27,097 bases of DNA. It comes from Bacteroidota bacterium (GTDB taxonomy: Bacteria; Bacteroidota; Bacteroidia; Bacteroidales; Bacteroidaceae). Within the stretch, counting starts at the first letter, position 1, and each line of letters starts with the position of its first letter. Position numbers and translations under genes: made by a program. The DNA is taken from positions 1 through 27,097 of the forward strand of contig JAFABG010000029.1 of the NCBI GenBank assembly GCA_023426145.1, read 5' to 3'. Shown piece by piece: positions 14,421 to 22,721 of this stretch. The notes beneath the pieces are model-generated. The model worked only from the letters and a program-made list of their open reading frames with translations. It had not been told where the DNA came from and made no database searches.

Positions 14421-15938
14421 ATGCTGAGAAAGACACGTATCGGAATAGCAGTTATACTATTCACACTAACTACTTTTTATTTTCTCGATTTTGCCGATAT
14501 CCTGCCCAGTGAGTTTCATTGGTTAGCGCGATTGCAAGTGATACCGGCAGTGCTTTCGTTTAGCCTTATCATCTTAATTGCACTAAGTGCATTAACTCTC
14601 GTCTTCGGGCGTATATATTGCTCAACAATATGCCCAATGGGGGTATGGCAAGACATCATCATACGCATACGTCAGTCTATCGGAAAGAAAAAAAAGAGAT
14701 ATAAATTTAGACCAGCTAGAAATGTCCTGAGATGGACCATAGTAGCGATCGTACTAGCCACTACCCTACTCGGATTTACCACCTTATTGGCTTTAGTAGA
14801 TCCATATAGCGCCTATGGACGTATTGCTGTACAGCTATTTAAGCCCATATACATGCTGGGAAACAACTTATTCGAATACGTCTTTTCTCAATTTGATAAT
14901 TATACATTTTATAAAGTTGAAATCACGATTGTAAGTCTCTTATCTTTCCTCATTGCCCTTATAACATTCCTATCTATTAGCATATTGGCAGGAATTAAAG
15001 GACGCACGTTTTGCAACACGATTTGTCCTGTAGGTACTATTCTCGGGCTACTGAGTCGCTACTCACGATTTCAAGTCCGCATAAACACAAGTAAATGCAA
15101 TAGTTGTGGATTATGTGAAACACGATGTAAAGCAAGTTGCATTAACAGTAAAGAGCACACCATTGATTCTAGCCGTTGCATTGATTGCTTTAACTGCATT
15201 GGAGTCTGCAAACAAAATGCATTAGTATTTACAACAAACGTTACAGATGAGGGCACCATTGTTAATGACTCTTCCAAACGGCGCTTTTTACTGGCTGGTG
15301 TTGCTGCCGCAGGAACAACAACGTTTCTTGGAAAAACGCAGAAAACACTTGCAAAGGTGAAAGGTACAACACCGTATGCTAGAAAAACATCAATCACCCC
15401 TCCCGGCTCAATTAGTCAAGAACGTTTTAATCAACAATGTACCTCCTGTCATCTTTGTGTCAGCAAGTGTCCTTCTCATATATTGAAGCCAGCTTTTATG
15501 GAATATGGATTAGAAGGAATCATGCAGCCCACAATCAATTTTGATAAAGGATTCTGCAACTTCGACTGTACGGTGTGTGGAGAAGTCTGCCCCAACCATG
15601 CAATCACTCCGCTAACAATAGATCAGAAACATCTCACTCAAATGGGATACGTTGTCTTTATTCAGGAAAACTGTATCGTTTATACAGACGAGACGAGTTG
15701 CGGAGCATGCTCTGAACATTGCCCCACACAAGCCATCTCGATGATACCTTTTAGAAATGGATTAACCATTCCCCATATTAATACGGAGATTTGTGTTGGC
15801 TGTGGTGGTTGTGAATATGTATGCCCAGCCCGTCCTTTCCGTGCTGTACATATCGAAGGAAACCTCGTTCAGCAAAAAGCAAAACCCTTCAAAGAATCAG
15901 AAAAACATAAGGTTGAGATAGATGATTTTGGTTTCTAA
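14421..15938 (+). CDS. Membrane polyferredoxin: NapH-like domain fused to NapG/MauM-like ferredoxin
   Basis: The 505-residue protein seems to carry electrons between the membrane and a cluster-rich soluble domain. The N-terminal half has four or five membrane helices (about 7-23, 40-62, 104-126, 167-192) and two CxxxCP motifs on loops (CSTICP at 67, CNTICP at 198), as in NapH. Two CxxCxxCxxxC motifs follow (C226-C236, C253-C263). A KRRFLLAGVAAAG segment at 286-298 resembles a Tat signal inside the protein. The C-terminal half has four more cluster motifs: C340-C350, C379-C390, C427-C434 with C418 as a candidate fourth ligand, and C458-C468. This matches NapG or MauM. It starts 5 bp after the DUF362 gene. 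No nitrate reductase or quinol dehydrogenase genes are nearby, so the partner is unknown. Confidence 0.88.
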   Translation: MLRKTRIGIAVILFTLTTFYFLDFADILPSEFHWLARLQVIPAVLSFSLIILIALSALTLVFGRIYCSTICPMGVWQDIIIRIRQSIGKKKKRYKFRPARNVLRWTIVAIVLATTLLGFTTLLALVDPYSAYGRIAVQLFKPIYMLGNNLFEYVFSQFDNYTFYKVEITIVSLLSFLIALITFLSISILAGIKGRTFCNTICPVGTILGLLSRYSRFQVRINTSKCNSCGLCETRCKASCINSKEHTIDSSRCIDCFNCIGVCKQNALVFTTNVTDEGTIVNDSSKRRFLLAGVAAAGTTTFLGKTQKTLAKVKGTTPYARKTSITPPGSISQERFNQQCTSCHLCVSKCPSHILKPAFMEYGLEGIMQPTINFDKGFCNFDCTVCGEVCPNHAITPLTIDQKHLTQMGYVVFIQENCIVYTDETSCGACSEHCPTQAISMIPFRNGLTIPHINTEICVGCGGCEYVCPARPFRAVHIEGNLVQQKAKPFKESEKHKVEIDDFGF

Positions 15939-16059
15939 ACTGATTGTAAGATGGAATTGAAAGTAAGACCCACTCTTGATAAAAAAACTACCCTTAATTA
16001 TCCTCCACTTTCAATAAAATCACTAAATTCGTAGCGAACTATAAATCAGATAACAATTC

Positions 16060-16866
16060 ATGGAGGTATTCACCAATAACTGGAATAGCCGTAAATATCA
16101 GATAGGCTATGCTTTAAGTGGAGGATTTATTAAGGGCTTTGCGCATCTAGGAGTGATGCAATCCTTATTAGAGCATGACATTAAACCAGAGATTATCTCT
16201 GGAGTAAGTGCAGGAGCACTTGCAGGAGTTTTTTATGCAGATGGAAATGAGCCTCATAAAGTTTTAGAATATTTTTCAGGGCATAAGTTTCAAGATTTAA
16301 CCAAGTTGGTAATTCCCAAAAAAGGTCTATTTGAGTTATCTGAATTCATTGATTTTCTCCACACGAATCTCAAAGCCAAAAATTTAGAAGAGCTCCAAAT
16401 TCCATTAATCATTACAGCTACTGATCTTGACCACGGAAGGATGGTTCATTTCCACCGTGGATCTATAGCAGAACGTGTTGCAGCATCTTGTTGTATGCCC
16501 GTTATGTTTGCTCCTGTAAACATAGAAGGTACTAATTACGTTGACGGAGGATTAATGATGAATCTTCCAGTTTCTACCCTTCGTAGAATTTGCGATAAAG
16601 TAATAGCTGTAAACGTTAGCCCTCTGATGGCTGAAGACTATAAAATGAATATCGTGAGCATTGCCATGCGCTCTTTTCACTTCATGTTTCGTGCAAACAC
16701 ATTCCCTGAAAGAGAGAAATGTGACCTATTAATAGAGCCATACAATCTATACGGTTATAGTAACACCGAACTAGAGAAAGCTGAAGAAATTTTTGAGCAA
16801 GGATATAATGCAGCAAACGAAGTTCTTTATCAATTACTAGCAGAAAAAGGTAAGATTTGGAGATAA
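16060..16866 (+). CDS. Patatin-like phospholipase (RssA/YlbK type)
   Basis: This 268-residue serine hydrolase should cleave acyl esters of lipids. The oxyanion-hole segment is LSGGFIKGFAHLG (residues 19-31), where the usual GGGxRG reads GGFIKG. The nucleophile elbow GVSAGALAG puts Ser at residue 50. The Asp of the catalytic dyad is in YVDGG (about residue 162), followed by LMMNLPV. No signal peptide is present, so it is cytoplasmic or on the inner face of the membrane. It is 35 bp upstream of the GH13 gene on the same strand, with no terminator between, which suggests co-transcription although no functional link is obvious. A TAAATTCG at 16024-16031 is a weak -7 candidate. Confidence 0.9.
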   Translation: MEVFTNNWNSRKYQIGYALSGGFIKGFAHLGVMQSLLEHDIKPEIISGVSAGALAGVFYADGNEPHKVLEYFSGHKFQDLTKLVIPKKGLFELSEFIDFLHTNLKAKNLEELQIPLIITATDLDHGRMVHFHRGSIAERVAASCCMPVMFAPVNIEGTNYVDGGLMMNLPVSTLRRICDKVIAVNVSPLMAEDYKMNIVSIAMRSFHFMFRANTFPEREKCDLLIEPYNLYGYSNTELEKAEEIFEQGYNAANEVLYQLLAEKGKIWR

Positions 16867-16901
16867 TTTGCTCAGCCGATATGATATAAAACCTACTGTA
16901 T

Positions 16902-18599
16902 ATGAATAGAAAAGATAAAATAATCATTTATCAAGTGTTTACACGCTTATTTGGCAACAATAACAACCATTGTACTTATAATGGTGACCTAGCCACTAAT
17001 GGATGCGGAAAGATGGCAGACTTTACTATCAACGCATTAGAAGAAATAAAGAAGTTAGGTGCAACACATATTTGGTATACAGGTATTATAGAACACGCTA
17101 CCCAGACGGACTACCAATCCTATCAGATAACTCCCGATCATCCGGCCATTGTTAAAGGCAAAGCAGGTTCTCCGTATGCCATTAAGGATTATTATGATGT
17201 AGATCCAGATTTGGCCAATGACGTCTTAGAACGAATGCAAGAATTTGAGAACCTGATAAAACGCACACATCGCTCAGGAATAAAAGCAATTATAGATTTC
17301 GTACCGAATCACGTAGCTCGGCAATACCATTCCGACGCACAACCAGATGGTACCACTGAGCTAGGCGCCAATGATGATTCTAGCTATTCCTTTAGCCCTT
17401 ATAATAACTTCTATTATATTCCGCAAGCAGAATTACATGCACAATTTGACATGAAAGAAGGTGCAACAGAACCTTATCATGAATACCCAGCCAAGGCTAC
17501 GGGAAATAACCGTTTTGATGCAATGCCAAACATTAATGATTGGTATGAAACGGTAAAATTAAACTATGGGGTTGATTATGTGAATGGCTGTACAAAACAT
17601 TTTTCTCCAACCCCTGACACTTGGATAAAGATGCTTGAAATTCTCCTATTTTGGGCTTCGAAAGGCATTGATGGATTTCGCTGCGATATGGCAGAAATGG
17701 TTCCTGTTGAATTTTGGGAATGGGCTATACCTCAAGTAAAAAAAGTACATCCTGAGATCCTATTCATCGCCGAAGTCTATAATCCGAATGAATATAGAGA
17801 TTATCTATCTCGCGGAAAATTCGATTATCTATATGACAAAGTCGGTTTGTACGATACGCTGAGAAACATAACTTGTGGATATGATTCGGCAGCATCAATA
17901 ACCCGTTGTTGGCAAAGCTTGAATGGACTTGAAAAACAAATGTTGAATTTCCTAGAGAATCATGATGAGCAACGCATTGCTTCAGACTTCTTTGCAGGTG
18001 ATCCCCATAAGGCTATTCCAGCGTTAATTGTTTCAGCTTGTATGAACGTAAATCCAATGATGATTTACTTTGGACAAGAATTTGGAGAGCAAGGTATGGA
18101 TAGCGAAGGATTTAGTGGTAGAGATGGGCGCACCACAATCTTTGATTATTGGAGTATTAACTCAATTCGTCATTGGCGAAACGGTGGTAAGTTTGATGGA
18201 AAGATGTTAACAGATGGACAAAAGAAGTTATACCGAATCTATCAAAAAGTGCTAACACTCTGTAACGAAGAAAAAGCCATTTCTAAAGGCGTATTTTTCG
18301 ATCTCATGTATGCCAACCTCAATGGATGGCGCCTCAATGAACACAAACAATACGTATTTATGAGGAAATACAATAATGAGTTACTATTCATCATTGTCAA
18401 TTTCGACAATCAGCTCGTTGATGTTGCAGTAAACATACCTTCTCATGCTTTCGATTTTTTACAAATACCACAAATTGAGAAGTATCAAGCTATAGATCTT
18501 CTGACAGATACTAGAGAGGAGATTAACCTTTTACCCTATAAAGCAACAGAAGTATCAGTAAATGCTTTTAGCGGAAAGATTTTAAAGATAGTATTATAG
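16902..18599 (+). CDS. Cytoplasmic alpha-amylase family glycoside hydrolase (GH13)
   Basis: The 565-residue enzyme acts on alpha-glucans. The four GH13 regions are present: DFVPNH (region I, about 132), GFRCDMAE with the nucleophile Asp262, FIAEVYNP with the acid/base Glu291, and FLENHDEQ with Asp355. The N-terminus IIIYQVFTRLFG is typical. There is no signal peptide, so unlike the SusG-type surface amylases it should work on cytoplasmic glycogen or imported maltooligosaccharides. A C-terminal beta domain follows from about residue 470. It is convergent with glgB, and a shared hairpin separates them. Exact specificity (alpha-amylase, neopullulanase or maltogenic) cannot be read from the sequence. 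Confidence 0.92.
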   Translation: MNRKDKIIIYQVFTRLFGNNNNHCTYNGDLATNGCGKMADFTINALEEIKKLGATHIWYTGIIEHATQTDYQSYQITPDHPAIVKGKAGSPYAIKDYYDVDPDLANDVLERMQEFENLIKRTHRSGIKAIIDFVPNHVARQYHSDAQPDGTTELGANDDSSYSFSPYNNFYYIPQAELHAQFDMKEGATEPYHEYPAKATGNNRFDAMPNINDWYETVKLNYGVDYVNGCTKHFSPTPDTWIKMLEILLFWASKGIDGFRCDMAEMVPVEFWEWAIPQVKKVHPEILFIAEVYNPNEYRDYLSRGKFDYLYDKVGLYDTLRNITCGYDSAASITRCWQSLNGLEKQMLNFLENHDEQRIASDFFAGDPHKAIPALIVSACMNVNPMMIYFGQEFGEQGMDSEGFSGRDGRTTIFDYWSINSIRHWRNGGKFDGKMLTDGQKKLYRIYQKVLTLCNEEKAISKGVFFDLMYANLNGWRLNEHKQYVFMRKYNNELLFIIVNFDNQLVDVAVNIPSHAFDFLQIPQIEKYQAIDLLTDTREEINLLPYKATEVSVNAFSGKILKIVL

Positions 18600-18607
18600 T
18601 AGTAAGT

Positions 18608-18647
18608 ATTCCCCTTGCAAACATTTCAAATGCTATGCAAGGGGAAT
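18608..18647. terminator. Hairpin between convergent GH13 and glgB genes
   Basis: ATTCCCCTTGCA at 18608-18619 pairs perfectly with TGCAAGGGGAAT at 18636-18647 around a 16-nt loop. It lies between two converging stops and is GC-rich for this genome. The T-tracts are poor on both strands, so it may act bidirectionally or protect 3' ends. Confidence 0.7.
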
Positions 18648-18660
18648 TATCTATCATCAG

Positions 18661-20673
18661 TTATTTTTTTCTTCTTAAAACAACAGCAGTACGAGCAGGA
18701 ATATAAAGCTTCATCCATTCCTTCTTTTCCTTTTTATATAAAGGATCTGCAATTGTGAAATGAACAACAGAATCATCAGTTAGCCCATTGCCTCCAAAGG
18801 ACGTATCATCTGTATTCAATATCACCTCGTAAGCGCCAGGAGTTACCAGAAATCCATAATCAGTAAAAGACTGCTTAGGGTTAAAGTTAAACACAAAAAC
18901 TAAGTCTTTTCGTGAGTAAGCCAGTACCTGATCACCATCGTTGTGCCAGATTTCCTGTACAGGAGTTGCTTCAAAGTCTTTTACACTCTTAATCACTTTC
19001 AGCATCTCAACATCAAAATCTCCCATATAATGGTAGGCAAGATTTTTATTATCCACAAGATCCCATTGGCGACGAGCATATTTACAAGACCAACCATTCC
19101 CTTCTCTCGGGAAATCAATCCACTCAGGATGCCCGAACTCATTTCCCATAAAATTAAGGTATCCCCCATTAATTGTAGAAGAAGTGAGCAGACGAATCAT
19201 CTTATGCAAAGCAATGCCTCGGTTAACGACATAATTTTCATCACCTTTCTGCATATGCCAATACATATCAGCATCAATTAAACGAAATATGATCGTTTTA
19301 TCGCCTACTAATGCCTGATCATGACTCTCTGTGTACGAAATAGTCTTTTCATCTTTACGACGATTGGTTACTTCCCAGAACATACTAGAAGGCTTCCAAT
19401 CCTCATCAATCTTTTCCTTTATGGTCTTAATCCAGAAATCTGGAATATTCATAGCCATACGATAATCGAAACCATAGCCTCCATCTTCAATCTTAGTGGC
19501 CAGTCCAGGCATACCCGAAACTTCTTCTGCCACAGAAATTGCTTTAGGATTGACTTCATGTATCAACTTATTAGCCAAAGTTAAATAGCAAATCGCATTA
19601 TCATCCTGATGTCCATTATAATAATCAGCGTAATTGCTAAAAGCCTCTCCCAGCCCATGGCTTAAATACAGCATAGAAGTTACTCCATCGAAACGGAATC
19701 CGTCGAATTTATATTCTTCCAGCCAATATTTACAATTCGATAAAAGAAAATGAATCACCTCATTCTTTCCGTAATCAAAGCAAAGCGAATCCCAAGCTGG
19801 ATGCTCTCTACGATTATCAGGATAGAAATATTGATTGGGATCACCAGCAAAATTAGCTAACCCCTCCACTTCATTTTTGACAGCATGTGAATGCACAATA
19901 TCCATGATCACAGCAATCCCCAATTCATGAGCAGCATCAATCAATGCTTTCAACTCATCCGGAGTGCCAAAACGAGAGGACGCCGCAAAGAAATTAGAAA
20001 CATGATAGCCGAAGCTTCCATAATAGGGATGTTCTTGAACCGCCATAATCTGGATACAATTATATCCATCTTTAGCTACGCGAGGAAGGATTTTCTCACG
20101 AAATTCATCATAAGTCCCTACTTTCTCTTCTTGCTGAGCCATTCCTATGTGGCATTCATAAATCAGCAATGGACTAGTAGTCGGTTTGAATGTTTTCTTT
20201 TTAAACTTATACGCCTTTTCCGGTGCCCATACCTGCGCACTGAAAATCTGAGTATTAGCATCCTGCACCACTCGTGTGGCCCAAGCAGGAATACGTTCGC
20301 CCTGACCTCCGTCCCAATACATATTCAGTTTATATAAATCGCTGTGTTTAATCGCATCTAAAGGAAGAGTAATTTCCCAAACACCATTTTTCAGTTTGGT
20401 GAGTTTATATTCGGCTTTCTCCTCCCAATTATTAAAAGTACCTACAATATAAATGTGTGTTGCATTTGGTGCCCATTCACGAAAGGTCCATCCATCAGAA
20501 GTACGATGTAAACCAAAATAAAGATATCCTGAAGCAAAATCAGACAGAGTTTGCTTCCCTTTATTAGTTAACTCGCTTTCTTTATTCATGGCATGCAGAT
20601 GACGGCCTTCAATAGCCTCTGCATAAGGTTGCAGCCAAGAATCATTATTGATAATATTGAGTGTCTCTTTCAT
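18661..20673 (-). CDS. glgB: 1,4-alpha-glucan (glycogen) branching enzyme
   Basis: The enzyme introduces alpha-1,6 branches into glycogen. It has 670 residues. An N-terminal CBM48-type domain is seen at about residues 55-105 (FREWAPNATHIYIVGTFNNW). The GH13 barrel starts near LLIYECHIGMAQQEEKVGTY. Catalytic regions are DIVHSHAVKN, GFRFDGVTSMLY (nucleophile Asp329), VAEEVSG (acid/base Glu383) and YTESHDQALVGD (Asp452). YECHIGMA and SMLYLSHG wording matches the eukaryote-like branching enzyme branch found in Bacteroides. The C-terminal all-beta domain ends TAVVLRRKK. The gene lies 18 bp after the YhcH-family gene in the same direction, so it is probably the last cistron of that unit. No glgA or glgC is in the window. 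Confidence 0.95.
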   Translation of the reverse strand: MKETLNIINNDSWLQPYAEAIEGRHLHAMNKESELTNKGKQTLSDFASGYLYFGLHRTSDGWTFREWAPNATHIYIVGTFNNWEEKAEYKLTKLKNGVWEITLPLDAIKHSDLYKLNMYWDGGQGERIPAWATRVVQDANTQIFSAQVWAPEKAYKFKKKTFKPTTSPLLIYECHIGMAQQEEKVGTYDEFREKILPRVAKDGYNCIQIMAVQEHPYYGSFGYHVSNFFAASSRFGTPDELKALIDAAHELGIAVIMDIVHSHAVKNEVEGLANFAGDPNQYFYPDNRREHPAWDSLCFDYGKNEVIHFLLSNCKYWLEEYKFDGFRFDGVTSMLYLSHGLGEAFSNYADYYNGHQDDNAICYLTLANKLIHEVNPKAISVAEEVSGMPGLATKIEDGGYGFDYRMAMNIPDFWIKTIKEKIDEDWKPSSMFWEVTNRRKDEKTISYTESHDQALVGDKTIIFRLIDADMYWHMQKGDENYVVNRGIALHKMIRLLTSSTINGGYLNFMGNEFGHPEWIDFPREGNGWSCKYARRQWDLVDNKNLAYHYMGDFDVEMLKVIKSVKDFEATPVQEIWHNDGDQVLAYSRKDLVFVFNFNPKQSFTDYGFLVTPGAYEVILNTDDTSFGGNGLTDDSVVHFTIADPLYKKEKKEWMKLYIPARTAVVLRRKK

Positions 20674-20691
20674 ATCAGAATTGAATTAGGT

Positions 20692-21138
20692 TCATGCTTT
20701 CACTTTTACAATAACTTTTTTCACGCCATCAGGAGTAATACCAGGAGCATGTCCATCCTGAGGGAAAAATATAGCGAACATTCCAGGTTTTACAGTCACG
20801 TATGTTTCTGCAAGCCCTTCAAAGAAAGTAATATCTTTTTCTACATTGTATGAAGCATCAGCCGGATAACAATCTTTAGCTGCTGTATACCCCATTATTT
20901 CGACTCCAGATAAAGGAATTTGAATATCAATAAATTCTTTATGTGTCTCTAATTTAGCATCTTCTTTCGCTTTCGGTTTTGTCTGTGCCACGCTTACGAA
21001 CAAATCTTTTCCCTTCAACTCCGTTTTACCAAGCTCCATATTCTGAAGATCATTTGATTTTAAAAAGTCAGCTGCTTGAGCAAATAAAGGATTTAAAGAA
21101 GCATACTTTTCTAAGTTTTCTAAAGTATCTATAACCAT
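20692..21138 (-). CDS. YhcH/YjgK/YiaL family protein (cupin-like)
   Basis: The 148-residue protein is a double-stranded beta-helix family member. Family signatures are THKEFIDIQIPLSGVE, with the conserved His66, and AIFFPQDGHAPG, with His130. GLAETYVTVKPGMFAIFFPQDGHAP is a metal-binding region in homologues. E. coli relatives include TabA and the sialic acid anomerase NanQ, so sugar anomerase activity is possible. No signal peptide is present. It lies 18 bp before glgB and 39 bp after the DUF2461 gene, all on the minus strand. Context with glgB hints at a sugar substrate, but the specificity is unknown. Confidence 0.9.
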   Translation of the reverse strand: MVIDTLENLEKYASLNPLFAQAADFLKSNDLQNMELGKTELKGKDLFVSVAQTKPKAKEDAKLETHKEFIDIQIPLSGVEIMGYTAAKDCYPADASYNVEKDITFFEGLAETYVTVKPGMFAIFFPQDGHAPGITPDGVKKVIVKVKA

Positions 21139-21177
21139 ATGTGTTAAATTTTTAAGTTTATATTTTTAGGTATTATT

Positions 21178-21852
21178 CTATTCAAAATCATCAATTGTAT
21201 AATTAATGAAGTCAGCAAATCTTTTAAACTGTCGGAAAACAATTTCCATTTGCTCAAGCATATCAGGACGGGTAAAGAAATTATCAGGAACAGGATATGA
21301 GCAAACAAATTGTCTGCACTTCAAATAATCAATATATTTAAAATCCTTTGGAAACCCCTTCGGAGCAGTTTTTATGAAATCCTCACCGACCAGAGGAAAG
21401 AACTTCTTAAATTCAGGATCCTCAACGATTGAAATATATTCATCCACATTATCATAAATAGCTTGTCTCACGGCTTTTAGCACATTAGGAGGTAAACACA
21501 AGCTTCCTCCAGCAAGCATACTCCCATCGGGTTGAAGGTGCACATAATAGCCACAATGATTAGATTTTTTACCTTTCGCATTGATATATCCCCCGAAATG
21601 GATCTTATAAGGAGTTTTATCCGCAGAGAAACGGGTATCTCTATAAATACGGTAGGTACAATCTTTGGGTTCTATTCCCCGAATGGATTCATCAAACAAA
21701 GATATACGGGTAATTACCGCTGTTAAGAAGTGGTCAAATTCTGCACGGGCTATTTCGTATTCAGACCGATGCTCATTGAACCATTCACGATTATTATTCG
21801 CTGAAAGATCTTTTAAGAACTGAAAGATAACGGATATGTTCATCTTCATCAT
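21178..21852 (-). CDS. DUF2461 family protein
   Basis: The 224-residue protein matches the DUF2461 (TIGR02453) pattern: FLKDLSANNNREWFNEHRSEYE at the N-terminus, then RIYRDTRFSADKTPYKIHFGG, GYYVHLQPDGSMLAGG and LPPNVLKAVRQAI. The NREWF, RDTRFS and PYK motifs are the family's most conserved parts. Start choice is uncertain among ATGs at 21852, 21849 and 21843. A perfect -7 element lies 18-25 bp upstream of the first of these. It is cytoplasmic and its activity is unknown. It leads a probable operon with the YhcH-family gene and glgB, separated by 39 and 18 bp. Confidence 0.88.
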   Translation of the reverse strand: MMKMNISVIFQFLKDLSANNNREWFNEHRSEYEIARAEFDHFLTAVITRISLFDESIRGIEPKDCTYRIYRDTRFSADKTPYKIHFGGYINAKGKKSNHCGYYVHLQPDGSMLAGGSLCLPPNVLKAVRQAIYDNVDEYISIVEDPEFKKFFPLVGEDFIKTAPKGFPKDFKYIDYLKCRQFVCSYPVPDNFFTRPDMLEQMEIVFRQFKRFADFINYTIDDFE

Positions 21853-21869
21853 TTTCTGTTATTACCCTA

Positions 21870-21877
21870 CAAACGTA
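21870..21877 (-). promoter_or_regulatory. -7 promoter element of the DUF2461-yhcH-glgB unit
   Basis: The minus strand reads TACGTTTG, a perfect TAnnTTTG. TTTG at 21901-21904 is 23 bp upstream, slightly too far for a standard -33. The predicted start near 21866 leaves a short leader of about 14 nt. Confidence 0.55.
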
Positions 21878-21911
21878 CAAATTTTATTTCATATATACTG
21901 CAAAAGGGCAC

Positions 21912-21943
21912 AAAAAAAGCATCGGTTTAAATAAACCGATGCT
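21912..21943 (-). terminator. Intrinsic terminator downstream of pabC
   Basis: AGCATCGGTTTA at 21918-21929 pairs with TAAACCGATGCT at 21932-21943. On the minus strand the stem is followed by seven T (21912-21918). It lies about 175 nt past the pabC stop and separates that unit from the DUF2461 promoter. Confidence 0.88.
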
Positions 21944-21957
21944 CCAACACATTTATC

Positions 21958-21977
21958 AAAAAAACAGACTCTTCTGT
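21958..21977 (-). terminator. Second, weaker terminator downstream of pabC
   Basis: On the minus strand ACAGA and TCTGT form a short stem with a 4-nt loop (21964-21977), followed by seven T (21958-21964). It precedes the stronger terminator at 21912-21943, giving a tandem pair. Confidence 0.5.
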
Positions 21978-22118
21978 CCTTGACGTACTTTAAGCTTTCA
22001 CAAGTGAAGTACAATCTCTTTTAATTAATCTTTATCTAATACTATGAAAAACACATAGATATAACAGATTAAAAAGAACCTTTGTTCACCAAAACAATGT
22101 CGATTTTGTTAATATTAG

Positions 22119-22721
22119 TTATAGCACAATGTTTTTTTGATTTACAGGTATCAGAATTTTGCCCCAATCGATCATAGCATTGAATAACATTATATGCGAA
22201 TAAGACCCTATACTTTCAGCCTTAATATCTTTCATTTTAATGCGCTTTTTATCTAATAGCTCCGCCCTCTTAGTCCCTTCTAACAAAGGCTGCCCGGGCG
22301 TAAACCACGAATTCCCATCATAAAGTGCAATGTTGGCTATTGACGTATCTGTCAAATACCCATTCTTCACCACCAGTATCTCATCAGCATCCCCTTTTTG
22401 AGCAAACAATTCATTCAGTTCTTTTCGATCTTGGCTTTTATAAGTATAATCAATGTTGTCAGCTGTAACTAATCGCAATGAGGCTACATTCCTCATTTGA
22501 TAAGGAGCAAATGAAACGTCTATAATATCTTCTGCGTAAACGATTCGACATTTCAATACCTCATGTAAGAGATCCGAAGGAGGCACAACATACGCTGATA
22601 ACTTCAAGAAGTTAACATCTCCTCCGAAATGAGCACGGGTGCGATTCATTCGTTGTTCATGATAGGAAAGGTTATAAACCTCTCCCTTTTCAACCCGTAT
22701 AGATTCAATAAATGGGCACAT
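22119..22721 (-). CDS. pabC: Class IV aminotransferase, probable aminodeoxychorismate lyase
   Basis: A 4-amino-4-deoxychorismate lyase would release pyruvate to give p-aminobenzoate for folate. The protein has 200 residues, shorter than E. coli PabC (269), but both ends look natural. The PLP lysine is probably K95 in YTYKSQDR. ADEILVVKNGYLTDTSIANIALY aligns with the segment that carries the catalytic-site Glu in relatives; here that position reads Asp125. LLEGTKRAELL is the phosphate-binding region. Its start overlaps the end of pabB by 17 nt, which couples translation and supports the pathway assignment. Other class IV functions (branched-chain or D-amino acid aminotransferase) are less likely given the neighbour. 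It is cytoplasmic. Confidence 0.82.
   Translation of the reverse strand: MCPFIESIRVEKGEVYNLSYHEQRMNRTRAHFGGDVNFLKLSAYVVPPSDLLHEVLKCRIVYAEDIIDVSFAPYQMRNVASLRLVTADNIDYTYKSQDRKELNELFAQKGDADEILVVKNGYLTDTSIANIALYDGNSWFTPGQPLLEGTKRAELLDKKRIKMKDIKAESIGSYSHIMLFNAMIDWGKILIPVNQKNIVL

Noticed and set aside
15071..15397. 108-codon minus-strand open frame inside the polyferredoxin gene
   Set aside because: It is fully antisense to cluster-binding motifs that are clearly coding on the plus strand.
22080..22135. Intrinsic terminator directly after pabC
   Set aside because: The region is A/T-rich with T runs but forms no convincing stem; the real terminators lie further down at 21912-21977.
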